From NCBI RefSeq assembly GCF_021502655.1, contig NZ_JAKFFT010000004.1, positions 868,001-932,000 on the forward strand: 64,000 bases of DNA, read 5' to 3'. The notes below the pieces were generated by a model. It was not told the DNA's origin, searched no databases, and saw nothing but the letters and a program-made list of their open reading frames with translations. The DNA is from Dyadobacter sp. CY347 (GTDB lineage Bacteria; Bacteroidota; Bacteroidia; Cytophagales; Spirosomataceae). Of the stretch, positions 1 to 8,998 are shown piece after piece. Numbering within the stretch: the first letter of the stretch is position 1; every line of letters begins with the position of its first letter. Position numbers and translations under genes: made by a program.

Positions 1-602
1 AAGAAGGGGAGGGGCTTACGACCGAATTCAAAAGGACGATTGACAGCCCTTTTAAAATTGCCAAAACCATTGTCTCGTTTGCGAACACCTCGGGTGGCAG
101 CCTGCTGATCGGCATTTCCGACGCGGGCAGCATTATAGGCGTTTCGTCGGAGCTGGCGGAACTGAAAAAACTCGAAACCGCAACAAGCAAGTTGATTGAA
201 CCCGTGCTGACGGTGAAAATCAAGTCGGTCTTATTGGATGGGTTGAAAGTGATGCAAATTGACATTGACGAAAGTCCTGATAAGCCGCATTATGCTGTGA
301 ATGAAAAGGATATGAGGATCATTTACATTCGCATGAAAGACAAAAGCATCCCGATCCCAAAACTTCTGATGCAAGGGGAAACGGACGCAGACCTTGAAAA
401 GCTGCTGGCATCCCGGCATGTAAAAACACTGATCACCTACCTGAGGGAACAGGATTCAGTAACAGCCAAAGTTTTTTCAAGAATCATCAATATCTCCGAA
501 AAACGAGCCGAAAGAATGCTGCATGATCTGGCAGAGAAACAGGTGCTGCTTAAACTTAACAGGCATAAGCCCGAAGCATTCAGTTTAAAATGGGCAAAAT
601 AA
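1..602 (+). CDS. AlbA_2/Schlafen-like putative DNA-binding protein, 5'-truncated
   Basis: The reading frame is open from the left edge (codons begin at base 3) to a TAA at 600-602, so the gene starts outside the window. The first visible residues carry the AlbA_2 (Schlafen-type) signature: EFKR, then IVSFANTSGG, then LLIGISD followed by a short glycine turn. This family is annotated as a putative DNA-binding, transcriptional-regulator-like domain. The last 60 residues (from about base 420) look like a winged helix, with a LITYLREQ helix followed by a second helix with ISEKRAERML. Family context suggests a regulator or a nucleic-acid-associated ATPase-like protein, but nothing here gives a target. 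The next gene converges on it. Confidence 0.75.
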   Translation, partial: EGEGLTTEFKRTIDSPFKIAKTIVSFANTSGGSLLIGISDAGSIIGVSSELAELKKLETATSKLIEPVLTVKIKSVLLDGLKVMQIDIDESPDKPHYAVNEKDMRIIYIRMKDKSIPIPKLLMQGETDADLEKLLASRHVKTLITYLREQDSVTAKVFSRIINISEKRAERMLHDLAEKQVLLKLNRHKPEAFSLKWAK

Positions 603-640
603 AAGCAGAAAGCCAAACACATTCGTTCGACTTTCTGCTC
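601..640 (-). terminator. Hairpin between convergent genes
   Basis: AGCAGAAAG (604-612) pairs perfectly with CTTTCTGCT (631-639) around an 18-nt loop. Read on the minus strand the stem is followed by TTTTATTTT, so it best serves the FKBP gene ending at 666. On the plus strand the tail is A-rich. Confidence 0.6.
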
Positions 641-665
641 TAAAAAATTCTAAACTTTAAACTCC

Positions 666-1094
666 TTAGTTAATCCCGACAAGTTCCAGCTCAAAGATCA
701 GGTCCTGACCTGCCAGTGGGTGATTTGCGTCCAGGATTACATATTGTTCTGTAACTTCTTTTACAACAACAGGAACAACCTGTCCGCCGTCCTGGTGCAT
801 ATTAAGCGTTCCGCCAACTTCCAGGGGAATATCAGCCGGAATCTGTGAGCGTTCGAAATTGATGACCATATCCTCGTTCACAGGGCCATAAGCTTCTGCG
901 TTAGGAATGTGGATGGTCTTTTTATCGCCGATTTCCATGCCTGTAACACCGTCATCAAAACCTTTGATAACCTGACCGCTTCCCAGCTTGAAATTAAGGG
1001 GATCGCGTCCTTCCGAAGAATCAAAAAGTTGTCCGTCTGTCAAAGTCCCTTTGTAATGGACCTGTACATTGTCACCTGCCTGCGCCTGCTTCAT
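666..1094 (-). CDS. FKBP-type peptidyl-prolyl cis-trans isomerase (SlyD-like)
   Basis: A 142-aa protein that should catalyse cis-trans isomerisation of prolyl bonds and act as a folding chaperone. The N-terminal half shows the FKBP pattern: VHYKGTLTDGQLFDSS, then a glycine-rich stretch leading to VIKGFDDGVTGMEIGDKK, then an AYG turn. Residues about 70-125 form the inserted IF (flap) domain typical of SlyD-like FKBPs, and the chain returns to the FKBP fold with DANHPLAGQDLIFELELVGI. There is no signal peptide and no His-rich metal tail as in E. coli SlyD, so it is probably cytosolic and not a nickel chaperone. It appears monocistronic: proS lies upstream with about 70 nt between them. Confidence 0.93.
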   Translation of the reverse strand: MKQAQAGDNVQVHYKGTLTDGQLFDSSEGRDPLNFKLGSGQVIKGFDDGVTGMEIGDKKTIHIPNAEAYGPVNEDMVINFERSQIPADIPLEVGGTLNMHQDGGQVVPVVVKEVTEQYVILDANHPLAGQDLIFELELVGIN

Positions 1095-1166
1095 CTTGTA
1101 AATCTTAAATGGTTAAAAATGCCTTACTAACAGCGGAATAATTGACTGCTTTCGGATTGAATAAAA

Positions 1167-2642
1167 TTAATATGCCCGGGCGAAAACCACTCTTCCCTCC
1201 GAAGGCTTTCCTGAGTAAATACAAATGCCCGACTCCTTCACCTGATCCAATGGAATGCAGCGAATGGTGGCTTTTGTTTCTTCTTTGATCTTTTCCTCAG
1301 TTTCTGATGTGCCGTCCCAGTGTGCGAGGATAAACCCGCCTTTGGAATCAAGCACTTTATTAAACTCTTCGAAGGAATCTACCTTCGTTGTATTTTCTTC
1401 TCGGAATGCCAGCGCTTTGTCGTAAATGGCCTCCTGGATATTATTCAGCAATGTTTGGATAAACTCGGCGATGCCTTCCAATGAAACCGTCTCCTTCGTT
1501 TTCGTATCCCTGCGTGCAACCTCCACCGTTCCGTTTTCAAGGTCGCGAGCGCCCATAGCAAGACGAACCGGAACGCCTTTCAGTTCATATTCGGCAAATT
1601 TATAACCAGGTTTGTAGGCATCATTGTTGTCAAATTTCACACTGATCCCCAGTTTTTTAAGTGCCTTTGAAATTTCGCCTGCTTTTTCTGAAATTAAATT
1701 CAGTTGTTCTTCATTCTTATAAATCGGAACGATGACCACCTGGATAGGCGCCAGTTTAGGAGGCAAAACCAATCCGGCGTCATCTGAATGTGCCATGATC
1801 AATGCGCCCATTAAACGCGTGCTTACACCCCAGGAAGTTCCCCAGACATATTCCAGTTTACCGTCCTTATCCTGGAATTTCACATCAAATGCAGTCGCGA
1901 AATTCTGTCCTAAAAAGTGTGAAGTTCCGGCTTGCAATGCTTTTCCGTCCTGCATTAATGCTTCAATGCAATACGTGTTCACTGCGCCTGCAAATCTTTC
2001 ATTGGCTGTTTTAACGCCTTTTACAACCGGAAGCGCCATCCATTCCTCGGCAAATTGTGCGTAGATATCCAGCATTTGTTCGGTTTCAGCGATGGCCTCG
2101 GTGGAGGTTGCATGCGCTGTATGTCCTTCCTGCCAGAGAAATTCCGCAGTTCGTAAAAACAGCCGCGTACGCATTTCCCAGCGCACCACATTCGCCCACT
2201 GGTTAATCAGCAAAGGAAGGTCGCGGTAGGACTGGATCCAGTTCTTATAAGTGCTCCAAATGACCGTTTCCGAGGTCGGACGAACGATCAGTTCTTCTTC
2301 CAGTTTCGCATCAGGATCTACGATCACTCCTTTTCCGTTGGGGTCATTTTTGAGTCGGTAATGCGTCACAACAGCGCATTCCTTGGCGAAGCCTTCCACG
2401 TGGGAAGCTTCTTTACTCAGATACGATTTGGGTATAAAAAGCGGGAAATAAGCATTGGAATGGCCTGTTTCCTTAAACATATCATCCAATGCACGCTGCA
2501 TTTTTTCCCAGATCGAATAACCATACGGTTTGATCACCATACAGCCTCTCACCGCGGAATTTTCGGCCAGGTCGGCCCTTTTTACTAACTCATTGTACCA
2601 TTCGGAGTAATTTTCACTACGGGTTGGTAAGGCTTTACTCAT
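1167..2642 (-). CDS. proS: Prolyl-tRNA synthetase, archaeal/eukaryal-type
   Basis: Charges tRNA-Pro with proline in the cytosol. This is the 491-aa class II form without the bacterial INS editing domain, the type used by Bacteroidota and Thermus. Class II motif 2 (residues around [20 protein letters not shown]), motif 3 ([18 protein letters not shown]) and an anticodon-binding domain (from about residue 290) are visible. The chain ends in ARAY with the C-terminal Tyr characteristic of this subtype. I chose the ATG at 2642 ([13 protein letters not shown]). A 23-residue upstream extension is possible, but it begins upstream of the likely transcription start set by the minus-strand TATCTTTG box at 2709-2716. 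It shares a short divergent promoter region with the lipoprotein gene at 2824. Confidence 0.97.
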   Translation of the reverse strand: MSKALPTRSENYSEWYNELVKRADLAENSAVRGCMVIKPYGYSIWEKMQRALDDMFKETGHSNAYFPLFIPKSYLSKEASHVEGFAKECAVVTHYRLKNDPNGKGVIVDPDAKLEEELIVRPTSETVIWSTYKNWIQSYRDLPLLINQWANVVRWEMRTRLFLRTAEFLWQEGHTAHATSTEAIAETEQMLDIYAQFAEEWMALPVVKGVKTANERFAGAVNTYCIEALMQDGKALQAGTSHFLGQNFATAFDVKFQDKDGKLEYVWGTSWGVSTRLMGALIMAHSDDAGLVLPPKLAPIQVVIVPIYKNEEQLNLISEKAGEISKALKKLGISVKFDNNDAYKPGYKFAEYELKGVPVRLAMGARDLENGTVEVARRDTKTKETVSLEGIAEFIQTLLNNIQEAIYDKALAFREENTTKVDSFEEFNKVLDSKGGFILAHWDGTSETEEKIKEETKATIRCIPLDQVKESGICIYSGKPSEGRVVFARAY

Positions 2643-2704
2643 TATTAGGATTATTTGATAAATGAAAAGGAGTATATCGTTATGCTCACCCTGTTTTTTC
2701 AAGA

Positions 2705-2735
2705 GTTGCAAAGATAGTTTTTTATGTTAACTTTG
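2705..2735 (+). promoter_or_regulatory. Promoter for the lipoprotein gene (GTTG-N19-TAACTTTG)
   Basis: GTTG at 2705-2708 and TAACTTTG at 2728-2735 are separated by 19 nt, fitting the Bacteroidota primary-sigma consensus. The leader to the ATG at 2824 would be about 80 nt. Confidence 0.65.
2709..2716 (-). promoter_or_regulatory. Bacteroidota -7 box TATCTTTG for proS
   Basis: An exact TAnnTTTG match on the minus strand, 67 nt upstream of the chosen proS ATG. I do not see a good TTTG at -33. It overlaps the -33 to -7 spacer of the divergent promoter for the gene at 2824. Confidence 0.55.
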
Positions 2736-2823
2736 GAATTAATGTATTGTAACGGACGTTTACTTAGTGATTAGGAACGGATTTTTATATATATTAGCAA
2801 CAAACTTTTAATCCTTAAAAGCC

Positions 2824-4101
2824 ATGACGATGATCAATAAAGCAAAATATCTTTCTTTGCTAGTGTTGCTGGGAGCTTGGGGATGTACCACAAATCAATA
2901 TGTTTCACGATCAGGCGGTTATGATGACCTCTACGGCAATAACACCGGCCCTGGCATAGTGAGAGGAGACCAGGGTGCAGATCAAGATATTTCCCGCTCA
3001 GACAATCCCGACTATGCCTACACAGGCAATGCGGATGAGGGAACAAGTGACTATTACGACGAATCTTATTTGTCCTCACGAAGTGTAAACCGTGCTTTGT
3101 CGCCGGATCCGGGTTATAATGCCGGATTTGCTGACGGTTACGATCGCGGCGCGTCCCGGTTTGCTAATCCTTACGGTTTTGGAGGCTTGGGTTCTTACTG
3201 GCCAGGTAGCATGATGAGTGTTGGTTTCCAATTAGGATACGGCAGGATTCGTCCTTACATGGGCTTGGGAATGGGATACGGAATGGGTTCAATGATGGGG
3301 TATGGTTATTCGCCCTGGGGGATGAACAGCATGTACGGATTCGGCTATGATCCATTCGGATACAACGGGTTCGGTTATTCTCCATGGGGATATAACAGCA
3401 TGTATGGTTACGGTTACGACAGTTTCTACGGCGGTGGCTATGGTTATAATCCATGGGCTTACAGCCGTCCGGTGGTTGTGGTTAACAATTATGAAAGCAG
3501 AGGTTTAACCAGGACAGCGGGTCCGCGTGTTGTTGCGGGAACGAGTTCAAGAGGCAATAGCCGCTCGAATGGTAGCGGAAATTACGTTGTATCTCCACGC
3601 AATACATCAGGCAACAGATCTGGCAGAAGTGCAGCAAACAGCACGATTTCAGCGAACGACACTTACGTTTCTCCACGCTCTTCAAGATCTGGTAACAGAA
3701 CAGGCGTTGCGGACGCAGGTGGCAGAACGGCAGCCGGATCATCTTACAACAGCAGCAGAGGATCAAGCGAAGGCAATAATGTATATTACTCTCGTCCACG
3801 TGCAAGCACCGGAAGCAATTATTCTTCTGATGGCGTGAACACAAGAAGTTACAATACATCGCCAAGGTCTTCGAGAGGTTCAGGAAGCAGTTCTTACACT
3901 GCGCCTACCAGAAGCCAGTCAGACTATACAGCTCCGTCGAGAAATTATTCAACACCGAGCAGAAGTGAGTCTTATACAGCTCCTCAGAGAACATACAGCC
4001 AGCCAAGTTATAGTGCGCCATCCAGAAGTTACAGCGCGCCTGCAAGCAGCGGCGGCGGTGGTGGCGGGGCAACTCGTTCTTCTTCAAGAGGACCAAGATA
4101 A
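2824..4101 (+). CDS. Low-complexity Gly/Tyr/Met- and Ser/Arg-rich lipoprotein, function unknown
   Basis: A 425-aa protein I do not recognise by function. It begins with a lipoprotein-type signal: charged start, LSLLVLLG, then AWG-Cys at about residue 21, so it should be lipidated. Residues about 95-120 contain NAGFADGYDRGASR. Residues about 125-215 are built from imperfect Gly-Tyr-Met repeats with a recurring YSPWG / YDPFG / YNPWA unit. The C-terminal half is a disordered Ser/Arg/Tyr/Thr tract with many SPRSSR-, YTAP- and YSAPSRS-like repeats and a run of glycines before RSSSRGPR. The composition suggests a surface-exposed, flexible or adhesive protein, but that is inference. An alternative start is the ATG two codons downstream. 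It has its own promoter and terminator. Confidence 0.85.
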   Translation: MTMINKAKYLSLLVLLGAWGCTTNQYVSRSGGYDDLYGNNTGPGIVRGDQGADQDISRSDNPDYAYTGNADEGTSDYYDESYLSSRSVNRALSPDPGYNAGFADGYDRGASRFANPYGFGGLGSYWPGSMMSVGFQLGYGRIRPYMGLGMGYGMGSMMGYGYSPWGMNSMYGFGYDPFGYNGFGYSPWGYNSMYGYGYDSFYGGGYGYNPWAYSRPVVVVNNYESRGLTRTAGPRVVAGTSSRGNSRSNGSGNYVVSPRNTSGNRSGRSAANSTISANDTYVSPRSSRSGNRTGVADAGGRTAAGSSYNSSRGSSEGNNVYYSRPRASTGSNYSSDGVNTRSYNTSPRSSRGSGSSSYTAPTRSQSDYTAPSRNYSTPSRSESYTAPQRTYSQPSYSAPSRSYSAPASSGGGGGGATRSSSRGPR

Positions 4102-4133
4102 TTGCTTCTATAATTGCGCTTAAAATGAATTTC

Positions 4134-4170
4134 AAACCCTGCAAGATGTCATAATTTTGCAGGGTTTTCG
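4134..4170 (+). terminator. Rho-independent terminator after the lipoprotein gene
   Basis: AAACCCTGCAA (4134-4144) pairs with TTGCAGGGTTT (4157-4167), an 11-bp perfect stem with a 12-nt loop, followed by a T-rich tail. Confidence 0.85.
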
Positions 4171-4215
4171 TTTACTTAGTATTTGAAATAACCGTCGCAT
4201 TTCTTTATTTGAAAC

Positions 4216-5769
4216 ATGACTAAACCACTTCTTTGGAGCGCTGCGTTCTGTGCTCTTTTAACTTCCTCAACAACCTACGCGCAATACGCGACCGACGCTT
4301 TGCGATATTCAGAAAGTGATCAGACCGGATCGGCGCGGTTTCAGGCATTAGGCGGCAACCACGCTGCACTAGGCGGTGATCCCAGTGCGATTCATGGTAA
4401 CCCTGCCGGGTTAGGATTTTATAACAGGTCCGAATTTACATTCAGTCCGGGAATTACGCCTACGAATACGAAAACGAGCTATCTGGGTGATAACAACTCT
4501 GCAAACAAAGGGAATCTTAACATTGCACAGGCTTCGCTGGTCATAGCCAGCCAGCCCGGGTTCCAGCGCAAATGGAAACGCTCTTCAATAGGGATTTCGT
4601 TTTCGCGGCAACAGTCATTCCGTGATCATTACACATTCTCGGGTCCGAATGACAAAAGTGCATTTGTAGATAAAGTCATTCAGGATGCCAACTTCGACGG
4701 TGTTTCTGTCGAACAGCTTGATGCAGATTTTGAAGCCGCTCCTGCCAATGGAGGACCGATGGCTTACTCCTTGCCAGCAGCTTATTACAGGATGTATCTC
4801 ATCAACCCATCCTCAGCAGCCGGCCCTCCTTACAGCGCACTCGATAAAAACAGCGTCGTGGATCAGTTTGGAACTTATACCTCAACAGGTGCAAATACAC
4901 AATGGACCATTGCCTACGCTGGAAACTACAACGACAAATTATACATTGGCGCCAATTTCGGTTTTAGCAGATTGAGATACACGTACGACCGCACATTACG
5001 GGACAGCTATGTGAACAGCCCGGAACTGATCTATACCCAGCAAAATGAGGCACTAACAGTTAGCGGCAATGGGATCAACTTTGCATTAGGAGCTATTTAT
5101 AAGGTTAATCCAATTTTTCAATTGGGAGGCGTCATTACCAGTCCGACATTCAGCTCTATCAAAGAAACATTTACGCAGAATGTTAACGCTGAGTTCGTGG
5201 ATGATCTGGTAACCGGTCCGGATGGAACATTGATCCAGCCACCATATTTGACCCTGCCGATTGCCCCTAACGATTTTGTGTATTCACTCAGAAGTCCGTT
5301 GAAAGCCAATGTTGGCGCGACGTTCTTTGTGCGTGACAGAGGTTTTATAACCGGTTCGGTCGAGTATCAGGATTACAGCATCATGAGTGTTCGTACCAAT
5401 TACCTGAGCAGCAGCGACAACTCTGCCTTCAAGTCAAATACAAAAGCGGAAATCAATGACACATTCCATAGCTCCTATAATTTCAGGTTAGGCGGGGAGT
5501 TCCGGGCGAATCTGTTCCGTGCAAGGCTTGGGGCTGCTTACATTGGCGATCCTTATAAGGAGAATGTTGGTTTTAAAAGAGATAAGTTGCTTTTCTCGGC
5601 AGGGGTGGGCATCCGGAAAGACAGGTTTTTTGCAGACCTGAGCGGGACGATGAGCACATTCAAATCAATTTACACACCTTATGTTTTAAACAACCCTGCG
5701 AATTATGCATCTGTCGAAGTGACGCATAAGCCGGTTAATGTGGTGATGACATTCGGCGTGAATTTTTAA
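4216..5769 (+). CDS. Outer-membrane beta-barrel protein, FadL/OmpP1-like
   Basis: A 517-aa exported protein with a Sec signal peptide (hydrophobic core about residues 6-20, likely cleavage after TYA before Gln). The mature N-terminus has the family pattern ARFQALGGNHAALGGDPSAIHGNPAGLGFY, where the NPAG element is typical of FadL/OmpP1-type hydrophobic-compound transporters as they occur in Bacteroidota. The rest is rich in alternating amphipathic strands with aromatic ends, and the chain finishes with a strand ending in Phe (MTFGVNF), as expected for BAM-dependent barrel insertion. It probably moves hydrophobic molecules across the outer membrane. The substrate cannot be read from the sequence. 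It appears to be monocistronic. Confidence 0.88.
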   Translation: MTKPLLWSAAFCALLTSSTTYAQYATDALRYSESDQTGSARFQALGGNHAALGGDPSAIHGNPAGLGFYNRSEFTFSPGITPTNTKTSYLGDNNSANKGNLNIAQASLVIASQPGFQRKWKRSSIGISFSRQQSFRDHYTFSGPNDKSAFVDKVIQDANFDGVSVEQLDADFEAAPANGGPMAYSLPAAYYRMYLINPSSAAGPPYSALDKNSVVDQFGTYTSTGANTQWTIAYAGNYNDKLYIGANFGFSRLRYTYDRTLRDSYVNSPELIYTQQNEALTVSGNGINFALGAIYKVNPIFQLGGVITSPTFSSIKETFTQNVNAEFVDDLVTGPDGTLIQPPYLTLPIAPNDFVYSLRSPLKANVGATFFVRDRGFITGSVEYQDYSIMSVRTNYLSSSDNSAFKSNTKAEINDTFHSSYNFRLGGEFRANLFRARLGAAYIGDPYKENVGFKRDKLLFSAGVGIRKDRFFADLSGTMSTFKSIYTPYVLNNPANYASVEVTHKPVNVVMTFGVNF

Positions 5770-5788
5770 GAAGCATATTAATGCCAAT

Positions 5789-5830
5789 GAAAATGCCCTC
5801 AATCAGCGAACCGCTTTTGAGGGCATTTTT
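5789..5830. terminator. Bidirectional terminator between the porin gene and aroK
   Basis: AAATGCCCTCAA (5791-5802) pairs with TTGAGGGCATTT (5817-5828), flanked by A and T runs, so it can act on both converging transcripts. Confidence 0.9.
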
Positions 5831-5841
5831 ATTAGCAGCTC

Positions 5842-6351
5842 TTACAATAACGGGTGCAGCATTTCAAGCAAATGATTGGCTTCAACTTCGCCCTTTATGA
5901 CAATGTCGGCTTGCGAATAATAAGGTAAGCGCTCATTGATTTTGCTCTGTAATGTTTCTTCAAGTGACGGCGCTCCCGAGAGGATCGGCCGGTCGTCCTT
6001 ACCGTGGCTGCGAATCCGTTTGGCAAGATTCGCGGCGGGAACGTCCAAAAATACGCTGATCCCCATTGTTTTAATAAATGCCATATTATCATGAAAACAA
6101 GGTGTGCCACCGCCCGATGCAAGCACAATGCCTTGCTGAGAGGACTGTTCTTTCAACAGTCTACTTTCTACTTCGCGGAAATAGGGCTCACCTTTATGCG
6201 CAAACAATGCAGGAATGTCGCTTTGCTGATCTTTTTCAATCAATTTATCCAAATCAACAAACTTGTAATTAAGAAGCCTTGCCAGTTTTTTACCCAATGT
6301 TGATTTGCCGGACGACATCATACCGACCAAGATGACGTTCTTCATGCTCAT
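5842..6351 (-). CDS. aroK: Shikimate kinase
   Basis: A 169-aa cytosolic kinase that phosphorylates shikimate at the 3-hydroxyl using ATP, the fifth step of chorismate synthesis. It shows the Walker A motif GMMSSGKST near residues 10-18, the FVDLDKLIEK shikimate-binding aspartate region, and GGGTPCF corresponding to the GGG substrate-binding motif. Its ATG overlaps the stop codon of the upstream membrane-protein gene by one base (TAATG at 6349-6353), indicating translational coupling in an operon with the BT_3928-like protein and probably the DUF1599 gene. A second in-frame ATG two codons later is an alternative start. Confidence 0.96.
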   Translation of the reverse strand: MSMKNVILVGMMSSGKSTLGKKLARLLNYKFVDLDKLIEKDQQSDIPALFAHKGEPYFREVESRLLKEQSSQQGIVLASGGGTPCFHDNMAFIKTMGISVFLDVPAANLAKRIRSHGKDDRPILSGAPSLEETLQSKINERLPYYSQADIVIKGEVEANHLLEMLHPLL

Positions 6352-7442
6352 TATTTTACCAATTCAATTACTTCCGCTGCTTCCGGCGTGTCATTATAAT
6401 GCCATTTTCCCTTTACAACGCCATCTTTCAAAAGCCATAAACCCGGATTTGACCTGGAAATCGTTTTTAAAACCGTCGCATCCACGTAATAGTAAGGTGC
6501 ATTGAGCTGGTGTGCTGAAAGGAATTTAACAATCTCTTCGCTATTCCCTGAAGTTAGGATAATGGGTTCAACGCCCTTTGTTCTAACGCTGTTAATGAGC
6601 TTGTTAATGTCTGGTAACGCAGCCGTATTAATGTCGGTGAGGTTCTTAATGATCAGGAAAAGCTTTGTGCCTTTGAATGTTTCCTCCGTATAATCGCCCG
6701 CGTCGTTCCAGACTTTGTAATCCGTGATTTTTGGTTTGGCATCTTCATTCAGCACCACCATTTCTTTGAAAACCAATGTGGTATCACTGGGATATTTTTC
6801 AAACTCCACTTCTTTTCCACCTTTATCAAAAATATACAGATAGCGCAACGGCTCGGAAGGTTTAAGCTGCGCAGGAATGCTGGCCCCAACGCGGTAAGGC
6901 AGCAAATCCAGGATCGGCAAATGTCTTAATGCGTAAACGGCAATGCCCAGTGAAGCAACGGTTGAAATAACAACGATAATGCCGGTGGGCAGCGCTTTGA
7001 ATTTCTTTCGGTAAAAAACGATGATCAGGATCAATGCGAGCAGGAAAATGTCCTTTCCAAAAGAAGTCCAGGGCGTAAGTTTAATCGCCGCCCCAAAGCA
7101 GCCGCAGTCCGTAACCTTATTGAAATAAGCAGAATAGAATGTCAGAAATGTAAAGAAAACAATGATCAGCAGCAGTGACCAGGCTATGGTCCTGGGTTTA
7201 TAACCGACCAACAATGCGATGCCCAAAACCACTTCGGCCGTACACAAAAATACGGAAAAGTAAAGCGCCAGCGGGACAAGCGCCATAAAGAAGTCGTGAA
7301 ACTGGGGCAGGTCCATGGCAAAGACTTCGAAATACTCTTCCAGTTTGTATTGCGTTCCAACGGGATCGTTCAGTTTGATCAGACCGGAAAAAATGAAGAG
7401 TAAGCCAACAATGACGCGTGAGATCTGAGCAAGGATTTTCAT
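6351..7442 (-). CDS. BT_3928-like DoxX/MauE-type membrane protein with thioredoxin-like C-terminus
   Basis: A 363-aa inner-membrane protein. The N-terminal third has about four hydrophobic segments in a DoxX/MauE arrangement (VGLLFIFSGLIKL, a segment around residues 50-75, one at 80-100, one at about 118-145) with the conserved TDCGCFG turn before the last helices. A further hydrophobic helix near residues 155-175 leads into a soluble region of about 185 aa that resembles a thioredoxin-like fold (LFLIIKNL, PIILTSGN, YYYVDATVLKTISRSNPGLWLLKDG) but has no CxxC. Family members in Bacteroidota occur beside aroK, DUF1599 and folP. Their function is unproven, and a role in membrane redox chemistry is only inference. 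Confidence 0.85.
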   Translation of the reverse strand: MKILAQISRVIVGLLFIFSGLIKLNDPVGTQYKLEEYFEVFAMDLPQFHDFFMALVPLALYFSVFLCTAEVVLGIALLVGYKPRTIAWSLLLIIVFFTFLTFYSAYFNKVTDCGCFGAAIKLTPWTSFGKDIFLLALILIIVFYRKKFKALPTGIIVVISTVASLGIAVYALRHLPILDLLPYRVGASIPAQLKPSEPLRYLYIFDKGGKEVEFEKYPSDTTLVFKEMVVLNEDAKPKITDYKVWNDAGDYTEETFKGTKLFLIIKNLTDINTAALPDINKLINSVRTKGVEPIILTSGNSEEIVKFLSAHQLNAPYYYVDATVLKTISRSNPGLWLLKDGVVKGKWHYNDTPEAAEVIELVK

Positions 7443-7481
7443 TTCAAAAATTTTAGGAATGCCAGTGACGACGATATTGGA

Positions 7482-8027
7482 TCAATTGGTTTGCAAGGAA
7501 TTGGATTTGATCAAACAAAAAACAGAATAATTGATAATGTCCTGATATCCAGCCTTTACGCCCTCAGAAACAAGGGTCAATCCTTGATTATCTTCGATTT
7601 GTTTGATCCTTAATAACTTCATGAGGATGATGTCCGTCATAGAACTAACACGCATATCGCGCCAGGCTTCACCATAATCATGATTTTTATTAAACAGCAA
7701 TTCCTTTACTTCGTTCACTTGCTGATTGTATAATGTCGTCAGTTCGGCGTCATTGATTTCCTGCTTCTGCTCAATAGAGGCGATCTGGATCAATGCCATT
7801 ACGCAGTAATTGATGATGCCGATGAATTCCGAGGAAACATCTTCATCCACTTTTTGCATGCCTTTTTCCTGAATGGTCCGGATGCGCTGCGCTTTGATGA
7901 ATATCTGGTCGGTAAGGGAAGGGATGCGTAAAATGCGCCACGACGTCCCGTAATCTTTATTTTTTTTTGCGAAAAGATCTTGGCAATACTGAATGATTTC
8001 CTGATATTCCGATTCTGTGGATTTCAC
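7482..8027 (-). CDS. DUF1599-family protein, internally duplicated
   Basis: A 181-aa protein made of two copies of the same unit. The first copy has KNKDYGTSWRILRIPSLTDQ and an IKAQRIRTIQE helix (residues about 20-55). The second has KNHDYGEAWRDMRVSSMTD and LMKLLRIKQIED (residues about 115-150). Each is followed by a helix with an INYCV or INYSV core. The DYGxxWR element is the hallmark of DUF1599, also called nucleotide-modification-associated domain 1. Its biochemical function is not known to me. It is 40 nt upstream of the DoxX-like gene and divergent from folP, an arrangement that recurs in Bacteroidota and suggests a link to folate or nucleotide metabolism. Confidence 0.88.
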   Translation of the reverse strand: MKSTESEYQEIIQYCQDLFAKKNKDYGTSWRILRIPSLTDQIFIKAQRIRTIQEKGMQKVDEDVSSEFIGIINYCVMALIQIASIEQKQEINDAELTTLYNQQVNEVKELLFNKNHDYGEAWRDMRVSSMTDIILMKLLRIKQIEDNQGLTLVSEGVKAGYQDIINYSVFCLIKSNSLQTN

Positions 8028-8111
8028 TGCGTAAAATTGGTTTACTGCTTAATAGACAAGAAAATCAAACGGTTTGATAATCACTTCCTTGTCTGGATTT
8101 AACAAGATTTT

Positions 8112-8960
8112 ATGTTGCAAGTTAGCAAAAAAACGCTCAACATCAGGGGCAAACTCCTTGATCTGTCCACACCGGTCGTGATGGGAATTCTCAACATTAC
8201 ACCCGATTCATTTTATGAAGGAAGCCGGATGCGGTCGGAAGATGAGTTGATCACGAAAGCGGGCCAAATGCTGGCCGAGGGCGCTACAATGATCGATATT
8301 GGCGGATATTCCACGCGTCCCGGAGCACGGGAAGTGGAGGCAGCCGAAGAGTCGGACAGGGTAGAGTCGGCGGTGGCGCCATTGAATAAGAATTTCCCTG
8401 AACTTATTATTTCTGTCGATACATTTCGGTCCGAAGTGGCGCGGCGTGCAATAGAAACAGGTGCGCACATCGTTAATGATGTTTCCGGTGGGACTTTGGA
8501 TGATCAGATGTTTGAAGTTGTCGGTCAATTGCGCGTTCCATACATATTAATGCATATGCGCGGGACGCCGCAAACGATGAGTACAATGACCGCTTACAAT
8601 CAGCTCGTTCCGGATGTTTTGAAAGATTTGAAGGGGAAGCTGGATAAGCTGAGATCATTGGGCGTTGCAGACATTATCGTGGATCCGGGTTTTGGATTTG
8701 CCAAGAACACGGAGCAGAATTTTGAATTAATGCATCACTTGTCTGAATTCAGCCTGTTGGATTGCCCGCTTCTGGTCGGCATCTCGCGCAAGGCAACCAT
8801 TTATAAAACGCTGAATGTATCGGCAGAGGAAGCATTAAATGGCACTTCTGTAATGAATACAATGGCTTTGGAACGAGGTGCTTCGATCATTAGGGTGCAC
8901 GATGTAAGGCCTGCTATGGAAGTTGTGAAACTGTGGATGGCCACCTCGAGTATGAATTAA
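8112..8960 (+). CDS. folP: Dihydropteroate synthase
   Basis: A 282-aa TIM-barrel enzyme that condenses p-aminobenzoate with 6-hydroxymethyl-dihydropterin pyrophosphate, the sulfonamide-sensitive step of folate synthesis. Family signatures are plain: VMGILNITPDSFYEGSR (pyrophosphate loop 1), IDIGGYSTRPGA (loop 2), SVDTFR, HIVNDVSGG, ILMHMRGTPQTM, DPGFGFAKN, and GISRKA before the C-terminus. The length is normal. The gene is followed after 38 nt by the c-di-AMP synthase gene, and the two probably form an operon. The folP-cdaA pairing is known from several bacterial lineages. Confidence 0.97.
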   Translation: MLQVSKKTLNIRGKLLDLSTPVVMGILNITPDSFYEGSRMRSEDELITKAGQMLAEGATMIDIGGYSTRPGAREVEAAEESDRVESAVAPLNKNFPELIISVDTFRSEVARRAIETGAHIVNDVSGGTLDDQMFEVVGQLRVPYILMHMRGTPQTMSTMTAYNQLVPDVLKDLKGKLDKLRSLGVADIIVDPGFGFAKNTEQNFELMHHLSEFSLLDCPLLVGISRKATIYKTLNVSAEEALNGTSVMNTMALERGASIIRVHDVRPAMEVVKLWMATSSMN

Positions 8961-8998
8961 AAATAGTAATTTAGTCGCGAAATAATATTGATTTTCTT

